Part shown: positions 59,602 through 64,000 of the stretch, piece by piece
Position numbering within the stretch: the first letter of the stretch is position 1
How the letters are laid out: each line of letters begins with the position of its first letter
Made by a program: the position numbers and the translations under genes
NCBI GenBank assembly: GCA_047605445.1
Contig: JASGFP010000002.1
Location: 45,941 to 109,940 of the forward strand
Direction: 5' to 3'
DNA from: JAJXWB01 sp047605445
GTDB taxonomy: Bacteria; Pseudomonadota; Alphaproteobacteria; Rhizobiales; Beijerinckiaceae
DNA length: 64,000 nt
The notes under the pieces: model-generated
Database searches by the model: none
The model's input: the letters and a program-made list of their open reading frames with translations, nothing else
What the model was told of the DNA's origin: nothing

Positions 59602-61569
59602 TCAGCTCTGACGGTTAAGCCACTCGTAGGGAACGAGCGCCCGGTCACGCCATTGTTCTGCCAAAGCCACGCCTGAAAGATCGCCCCATACATCCTCGTC
59701 GGCATGATCAAGGACGATGATTTGCAGCCGACCTTTGGAAGCCGCGACTTGTTCGCCGAGCAACTTGAATACTTTTCTGACGGCTACAACGTCCTCATCT
59801 CGCCACGCGACGGGACCTTCACCTTCCTCGCCAGCGGCTCGCCTTGGGAAATAAACTTGACTTGGCTGGTCATAGATCAGCAGGCCGGGAACAGGATGAT
59901 GAGGCAAAGTCAGAAAGAAACTCTGAAGCGCAAGCGTCAACGCAACATGATATGCTAGCCAGTTCGCACCACTGCCTATTTCCCACAGGTAGTCATCTCG
60001 CGTTCCTCTAATGACCTTGACCGTCAAGTCTGGGATTATCAAACGCACCGGCGCATTTGGCCACTCTGCATCAAGATGCGGAATAATTCGGCTCGTGATT
60101 GTCTCAATCGTGTCAACGGCGTTTCGCATCTTTCGAGCAATTTCGATCTCAGAAACGCGACGTTGAAGTTCCGTCATCCGCACCATGATCGCGTCGATCT
60201 CCTGACGAAGACCCGCGGATTCGTCAGTGCGGTCGTAGAGAACGAGCGCCTGTTCAAGTCGCCCTAGGAAGCGCTCAATTCGATCAAAGCGGTCAATGGT
60301 CTGCCTCGCCAATTCTGAGTTGCGCTCAAGCATGCCGATTTCTCGACGTATTTCGTTCAGCCTGCCAAGCAAGAGCTCAGCATCGCCTCGTAGGCGCAGC
60401 ATCTCCTTATCAAGTGTATCTGATACGCTTGGATGCGTGCGAAGGCGAACTTCGATCGCAGCCAAGGCATCTGTCAGTTGCTCGACCTTCTCACGGCCGC
60501 CATCGCTCAAAATAGCGACGGGTTCTTCAGGCCGGTCCACAGATGCGAGTCCTTTTAGCCAGTCCGACAATGCGATACGGTCTCGTTGAGTGCGAAGGGC
60601 ACTACCATATGCATCGCTGCTTTCAGCCAGCCGCCGTAATTCGCTCAGCCTTTGTCGATGCTGCGTCAGGTCATTTGCGATGACGCTCTCCTCTACCCGC
60701 AGAGCTTGAAGCCGGTCGAGAGCGACGTCGATCCCTGCAATATTAGGATGCGCTGTCCTTTCGTTAGCCTCAACGACTCCGCGCAGTAGATCGACTACAT
60801 CAGGCCAACTGGTGGGAATTGTCTGATCGGACGGCAGCAAACCAAATTCGATTGCTTGCCTCAGCCAAGATTGTGTTTCCGACCTCCAGGCATTTCCCGC
60901 TGACACAAGAGCGCGAAGCTCACTCTCGCGTCTGCGCAAAAGCCGCCCCAAACGATCGAGCTCATAGCGCGCTTGCAGAACGTCGGCGGTGACCGCCTGT
61001 AGGATGTACGGAAAAATTGTTTTCAGCTTTTCGCGATGCTCGGTTGTGTCCGCTTTGAAGAACATGACGTCCGGATTTGCGACGATATTTTGAGGTTGGA
61101 AGGTGAACGCCATGAGGTCACGAAAACTTGGGCGCGATTTAAAGCCACCCTCAGATTCCGGTTCGAAATCCAGATTGGTGAGGGTCGCCAAACGGTTCAG
61201 CATCGCCTTCACATATGAAACGGAGGTCGTCTTACCTTCGATACGCGGCGGCACTTCAAGCGTGTCCCCTTCGAGCAGCAACATGTCGCTAGTGCTCTGC
61301 TGTTCTCCGGGCTCGCGTCTGGCAAGCAACTTTTGGCCTTCGACTGTGTCTATCACGACGCCGAACCAGCTACAGTTTTCTCGGATCACGCCCACTGGAA
61401 TTGCGCATTTGTCCGCTGCAAGGCAGTAGTCAATGATCGGAATCACCGCGGATTTTCCAGTCTTGGACGCGCCGCTTATGACATTAACTACCCCCTGTTC
61501 AAATTCGACAACGCGTGGTGTGCCGTCGTGGCGAGGCCAGAGGATCAGTTTGCGCAGCTGAAAATACAT
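59602..61569 (-). CDS. DUF3732 SMC-like ABC ATPase (ABC-3C system)
   Basis: This 655-aa ATPase has a split ABC head. Walker A, GASKTGKS, is at residues 33-40. A long coiled coil of alternating heptads runs from about residue 205 to 500. LLIYDQPSQVYFP (563-575) holds the Walker B-like acid and is the DUF3732 signature, and IIVLDHADE is the switch histidine region. Such ATPases act with a middle component and an effector in three-gene ABC-3C conflict systems. Its start shares one base with the stop of the middle component (TGATG). No separate terminator lies between it and the retron effector. Confidence 0.88.
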   Translation of the reverse strand: MYFQLRKLILWPRHDGTPRVVEFEQGVVNVISGASKTGKSAVIPIIDYCLAADKCAIPVGVIRENCSWFGVVIDTVEGQKLLARREPGEQQSTSDMLLLEGDTLEVPPRIEGKTTSVSYVKAMLNRLATLTNLDFEPESEGGFKSRPSFRDLMAFTFQPQNIVANPDVMFFKADTTEHREKLKTIFPYILQAVTADVLQARYELDRLGRLLRRRESELRALVSAGNAWRSETQSWLRQAIEFGLLPSDQTIPTSWPDVVDLLRGVVEANERTAHPNIAGIDVALDRLQALRVEESVIANDLTQHRQRLSELRRLAESSDAYGSALRTQRDRIALSDWLKGLASVDRPEEPVAILSDGGREKVEQLTDALAAIEVRLRTHPSVSDTLDKEMLRLRGDAELLLGRLNEIRREIGMLERNSELARQTIDRFDRIERFLGRLEQALVLYDRTDESAGLRQEIDAIMVRMTELQRRVSEIEIARKMRNAVDTIETITSRIIPHLDAEWPNAPVRLIIPDLTVKVIRGTRDDYLWEIGSGANWLAYHVALTLALQSFFLTLPHHPVPGLLIYDQPSQVYFPRRAAGEEGEGPVAWRDEDVVAVRKVFKLLGEQVAASKGRLQIIVLDHADEDVWGDLSGVALAEQWRDRALVPYEWLNRQS

Positions 61570-62078
61570 CAGAAATCAACCCTGAGCGTTGCGGCGATTT
61601 GGGCAATACTAATTTTGGAAAACCAGTAGCCGATCTTTTCTGAAGCGCTTTCAAAGCCCTTCAAACGCTCTGGGAGTGAAGGTTTTCTGACTCCGATTAG
61701 GTCAAGCGGACAAGCGTGCACAGTCGCTATTTCATAATCGAGCCGAATGAGCCGCGAAGTCGCCGCGACACCTATTGATTGGAAGCTAAGCGGTCGCAAT
61801 TGGAGTGCACGACCATGAAGCGCCATGAGTGCTTCACGTTGTTTGTCAAATTTGGCTGCAAATAATGCGAGCCCCGAGGCCTTGCGGGTCGAAACAACCG
61901 AATCGAGCGTTGGGCGATGTAGCAGGACTGGCAGGACAAGAAATGCTAGCGGTAATGGTACGGCTTCGGCTCCGTCTTCTTGATAACCGAGTGCAAAGTG
62001 CCAGATCAAGAATGCGCCAAGCGCAGGGTTTTGGACGATGTCCAGTTCACTCAAATTCAGAGCTGAGGTGATCGTCAT
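61569..62078 (-). CDS. ABC-3C system middle component
   Basis: This 169-aa protein has the pattern NPALGAFLIWHFALGY at the N-terminus, then PLAFLVLPVLLHRPTLDSVVSTRKASGL and RALQLRPLSFQSIGVAATSRLIRL, as found in the small middle components that sit between nuclease-type effectors and DUF3732 ATPases. The role of these proteins is thought to be an adaptor. It overlaps the upstream gene by 4 nt (ATGA) and the downstream gene by one base. Assignment depends on the pattern plus its place in the operon. Confidence 0.78.
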   Translation of the reverse strand: MTITSALNLSELDIVQNPALGAFLIWHFALGYQEDGAEAVPLPLAFLVLPVLLHRPTLDSVVSTRKASGLALFAAKFDKQREALMALHGRALQLRPLSFQSIGVAATSRLIRLDYEIATVHACPLDLIGVRKPSLPERLKGFESASEKIGYWFSKISIAQIAATLRVDF

Positions 62079-63244
62079 CCTGCATCACCGTCGATAAGGA
62101 GCTTATAGTCCGAGTGCCATCCGATGCGCTTACGGTCGGAAAGGTCGTTAAAACTGCCGTGTACAAAATGGCCCGGCACAACTCGCCCTTCTAAGGGCGC
62201 CTGATGCTGCGCACATTGGCGATAAACAATTCGCCCTTGAACAGCTAAGGGCTTGTCGCCATGCAGATCAGCGACGTCACCCTTGACCATGCTGTGCCGA
62301 CGGACAAGGTCTTCATTCCAGCCGTCAAGGCTTCCCGAAAAGATCAACCCACGTTCTGCCCAGTCGGCCTTGTCGGCTGATGTGCGCAGGAAGTCGCTGA
62401 CTGCTCGCAACCGATCTTCATGGCTAACATCTACAAGTTCAAGCTGCCTTATGAACACAGGACGTGTTGCTGCGACGTGAGCGACCCAGTCGCTACTAGG
62501 AGCCTCGACCACCGAGGTTAACAACCCCGGCAGGTTGTTCCGCCGGATGAAAGCATGGAAGTCTTGTCGGAACGCGTCAGCATCGAGGATTGGCATCTTG
62601 CCGTACTGGATGAGCCGATCAAAGGCTTGCTTGGCTTGTCCGATCCCGGATTTCGCCAGAATGTCGATGTTATTCTCGTCGAGCGTCGGCGAGAGAACAG
62701 TTCGGATTGCATCAAGCGGATCCGATGACACGGTTTCCAGTTCGAAATTTGCGACGATCGCAATTTGTTGGTCTTTTGGCGCATCGAGAAACTTCTGGAT
62801 ATGCAGAGCGCAAGCCGGCGGGCTCTTCATTTTTCTTAGTTTTTGTTGAATCTCCGATACAACAGCTTCTACCTCCTGTGCGCTTGAAGCTCCCGCAAGC
62901 GCCTGCGCGAACTTCCCCTTCTTTGACGGGATGACGTAGAGACGAAATCGCGTCACGCCGACCTTGCATTCACCTGCTGAGATCATCGATTGCCAATTGT
63001 GGAAAGTCTTCCACAGATCGTCTGCCCAGTCTGAAATGGGATTTTGTTTCAAAGCGCTCTTGGTCTGCTCCAAGCACAGACTGCCGTCGGCGTAATGAAC
63101 CGCGATATCGTCCTGCAATTCAAGAGATACTCTCGCGCCTTTTGGGCATGTTAGAAGGTGATAGAAGGCCCTGACTGGCTGCAAAGCGAAGCCGAGATAC
63201 TGCCCCGGAGCGCTATGCTTTGATGGTTTGATCTGGACGTTCAT
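62075..63244 (-). CDS. ABC-3C effector with DUF4297-like nuclease region
   Basis: This 389-aa protein begins with a region like DUF4297/Cap4-type endonucleases: PGQYLGFALQPVRAFYHLL, then VSLELQDDIAVHYADGSLCLEQTKSA with acid residues D45/D46 followed by Q60-x-K62, and DLWKTFHNW. The arrangement is that of a PD-(D/E)xK nuclease that cuts DNA when triggered. The C-terminal 200 residues match none of the families I know and should be the part that docks to the ABC-3C complex. ATG 63244 is preceded by GGTGAATT. It is the first gene of the operon and its promoter must lie in 63245-63463. Confidence 0.75.
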   Translation of the reverse strand: MNVQIKPSKHSAPGQYLGFALQPVRAFYHLLTCPKGARVSLELQDDIAVHYADGSLCLEQTKSALKQNPISDWADDLWKTFHNWQSMISAGECKVGVTRFRLYVIPSKKGKFAQALAGASSAQEVEAVVSEIQQKLRKMKSPPACALHIQKFLDAPKDQQIAIVANFELETVSSDPLDAIRTVLSPTLDENNIDILAKSGIGQAKQAFDRLIQYGKMPILDADAFRQDFHAFIRRNNLPGLLTSVVEAPSSDWVAHVAATRPVFIRQLELVDVSHEDRLRAVSDFLRTSADKADWAERGLIFSGSLDGWNEDLVRRHSMVKGDVADLHGDKPLAVQGRIVYRQCAQHQAPLEGRVVPGHFVHGSFNDLSDRKRIGWHSDYKLLIDGDAG

Positions 63245-63463
63245 GGATCAATTCACCCCGAATTAGGCTGAGCGATCAAGTTCCCTCGTTCAAACATAAA
63301 ATTACTGCACATTGCGACTAATTTGGAATGTGAGCATTTCGAGCCGTTACCGCATCGCGACGATTCCGGAAATCCGTCCTGTCGATGAAAACTTGGGGTT
63401 TCCCCTGACACGCCCGCATCCAACATCTTATCGAATCAATCGTCCCTACAAGGAGAGACGATT
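63245..63463. promoter_or_regulatory. Divergent promoter region of the defence operon
   Basis: This 219-nt region separates the defence operon (minus) from a small basic protein gene (plus). It is AT-rich near 63280-63330 and again at 63425-63460. A perfect AAGGAG ribosome-binding site for the plus gene is at 63450-63455. I cannot define a single best -35/-10 pair on either strand. Confidence 0.45.
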
Positions 63464-63751
63464 ATGAACGCGAAAAATGACTCGGCCAAAGCTCCCGCCG
63501 CAAGCTCTCACGCGCAGGCAAACAGCACAGCGAAGGATGCTGCGCTGGAAAAATCGCCGCTTATTTCCCTCAAAGCTATCTGTTCGGAGATTAAACTCGA
63601 CCCTCGGCTTGCTCGCGAAAAGCTTCGTATCGCAGCGCGTGAGCCCAAGAAATTCCCCGAGCTTGCGAAAGCCCACAAACCGCGTTCCGCGTGGGAATGG
63701 GTGAAGGGGTCGCCGGCTGAGAAGGAAGCACGCGCGGCCCTCAGCGCGTGA
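63464..63751 (+). CDS. Small basic island protein
   Basis: This 95-aa protein starts at ATG 63464 with an AAGGAG site 8 nt upstream, the strongest translation signal in the island. An Ala/Ser/Lys-rich flexible N-terminus is followed by LISLKAICSEIKLDPRLAREKLRIAAREPKKFPELAKAHK in outline and WEWVKGSPAEKEARAAL. The SLKAICSEIKLDPRLAREKLR part is a helix-turn-helix-like pair I have seen in short proteins of Hyphomicrobiales islands. It may bind DNA. It is divergent from the defence operon and the last gene before the tRNA. Confidence 0.75.
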   Translation: MNAKNDSAKAPAASSHAQANSTAKDAALEKSPLISLKAICSEIKLDPRLAREKLRIAAREPKKFPELAKAHKPRSAWEWVKGSPAEKEARAALSA

Positions 63752-63948
63752 CTCATCGACGATCAGGGCGAGACACCGCTCTCGCCCTTTTGTGCGACCA
63801 AGTCACACTCGCCCCCTCAGCGGCAGGACATTTCAAACCGGATGAAACAAGCTCGCACCTTGCAACACCCCAGTCGCACCCGACGGGCTGCAGATGCATG
63901 ACGCCAGTAGGCGCGAACGCCTCAACGATTTGATTTTACGAGATTTAA

Positions 63949-64000
63949 TGGTGCCCAGGGGCGGAATCGAACCACCGACACTGCGATTTTCAGTCGCATG
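63949..64000 (-). tRNA. tRNA-Phe (GAA), 3' part; runs off the window
   Basis: On the minus strand the visible part contains the anticodon arm (stem TGCGA/TCGCA, loop CTGAAAA with anticodon GAA), the variable loop, the T arm with GGTTCGATTCC, the 3' acceptor strand GCCTGGGC-type with discriminator A, and an encoded CCA. The D arm and 5' acceptor strand are beyond 64000. It is the intact copy of the gene, at the right border of the island. Confidence 0.93.
63955..63993. repeat. Right attachment site within tRNA-Phe
   Basis: These 39 bases are identical to 48356-48394. They sit inside the complete tRNA gene, spanning from the anticodon loop to the acceptor strand, so the tRNA is kept functional by the element's own sequence. 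Confidence 0.92.

Larger units (their letters stand above)
48356..63993. mobile_element. Integrated satellite-like genomic island in tRNA-Phe
   Basis: This element of about 15.6 kb is bounded by a 39-bp perfect direct repeat of the 3' part of tRNA-Phe. The tRNA is intact at the right border and only its 3' fragment is present at the left. The element encodes a tyrosine integrase, an AlpA-like regulator, a primase, a RepA-like ATPase and an iteron-like repeat cluster, with no capsid, tail or conjugation genes. That composition matches phage satellites or small replicating islands. Base composition is visibly less GC-rich than the flanks. The remaining half is defence cargo, with a five-gene ABC-3C/retron operon at the right. 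Confidence 0.88.

Noticed and set aside
63748..63933. A 61-codon frame between the last island gene and the tRNA
   Set aside because: Composition and lack of a ribosome-binding site indicate non-coding DNA at the island border.
48356..63993. Interpretation as a complete prophage or conjugative element
   Set aside because: No capsid, tail, terminase, relaxase or type IV secretion genes are present; the gene set fits a satellite or integrative island.

Overview
The window reads as chromosomal DNA from a high-GC alphaproteobacterium. GC-rich coding with an AGGAG-type Shine-Dalgarno, alphaproteobacterial families such as a short Omp25/Omp31-like beta-barrel and a DUF6481-type coiled protein, and a DUF4239-like membrane protein all point to Hyphomicrobiales (Methylocystaceae, Beijerinckiaceae or a relative). 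The genus is inferred from gene content only.

Positions 1-26,400 are mostly metabolic. A sugar-acid/acyl-CoA catabolic group (MaoC-type hydratase, thioesterase, IlvD/Edd dehydratase) converges on an aldolase pair (RraA-like and DapA/NanA-like). Then come a coiled-coil protein, a universal stress protein, a NUDT19-like Nudix hydrolase, a Tat-exported FAH-fold protein, an unusual phosphoesterase-radical SAM fusion, glpD-glpK, a helicase, pyrE, a degenerate CDP-glucose-dehydratase-like protein, a YcbL-like metallo-hydrolase and a D-amino-acid transaminase. Positions 26,400-41,800 form a surface polysaccharide locus: a UDP-glucuronate epimerase, the complete dTDP-L-rhamnose pathway (rfbB, C, D, A), an acyltransferase, another epimerase, five glycosyltransferases, a free-standing accessory domain and an SQD1-type UDP-sulfoquinovose synthase. 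Positions 41,900-48,230 hold an outer-membrane barrel, a MarR/SDR/split-transketolase operon divergent from a ketopantoate-reductase-like gene, the wreck of an MFS pump, and a secreted beta-helix protein.

The right-hand quarter (48,356-63,993, about 15.6 kb) is an integrated mobile element, visibly more AT-rich than the host DNA. A perfect 39-bp direct repeat of the 3' part of tRNA-Phe bounds it. Its core is a tyrosine integrase, an AlpA-like regulator, an AEP-type primase and a RepA-like ATPase, followed by an iteron-like repeat cluster that may be its origin. This is the layout of a phage satellite or small replicating island. The rest is conflict cargo: a HEPN-motif protein, a GIY-YIG nuclease divergent from a controller-like XRE protein across a C-box-like operator, a proteasome-like Ntn hydrolase with a partner, and a five-gene operon on the minus strand.

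That operon is the strongest candidate for an undescribed system. An ABC-3C module (nuclease-like effector, middle component, DUF3732 ABC ATPase) runs with overlaps or a 3-nt gap directly into a retron (PRTase-like plus winged-helix protein, a structured region that looks like msr-msd RNA, and a retron-type reverse transcriptase). The stop-start spacing suggests that the two defence modules are made together and may act as one composite system.
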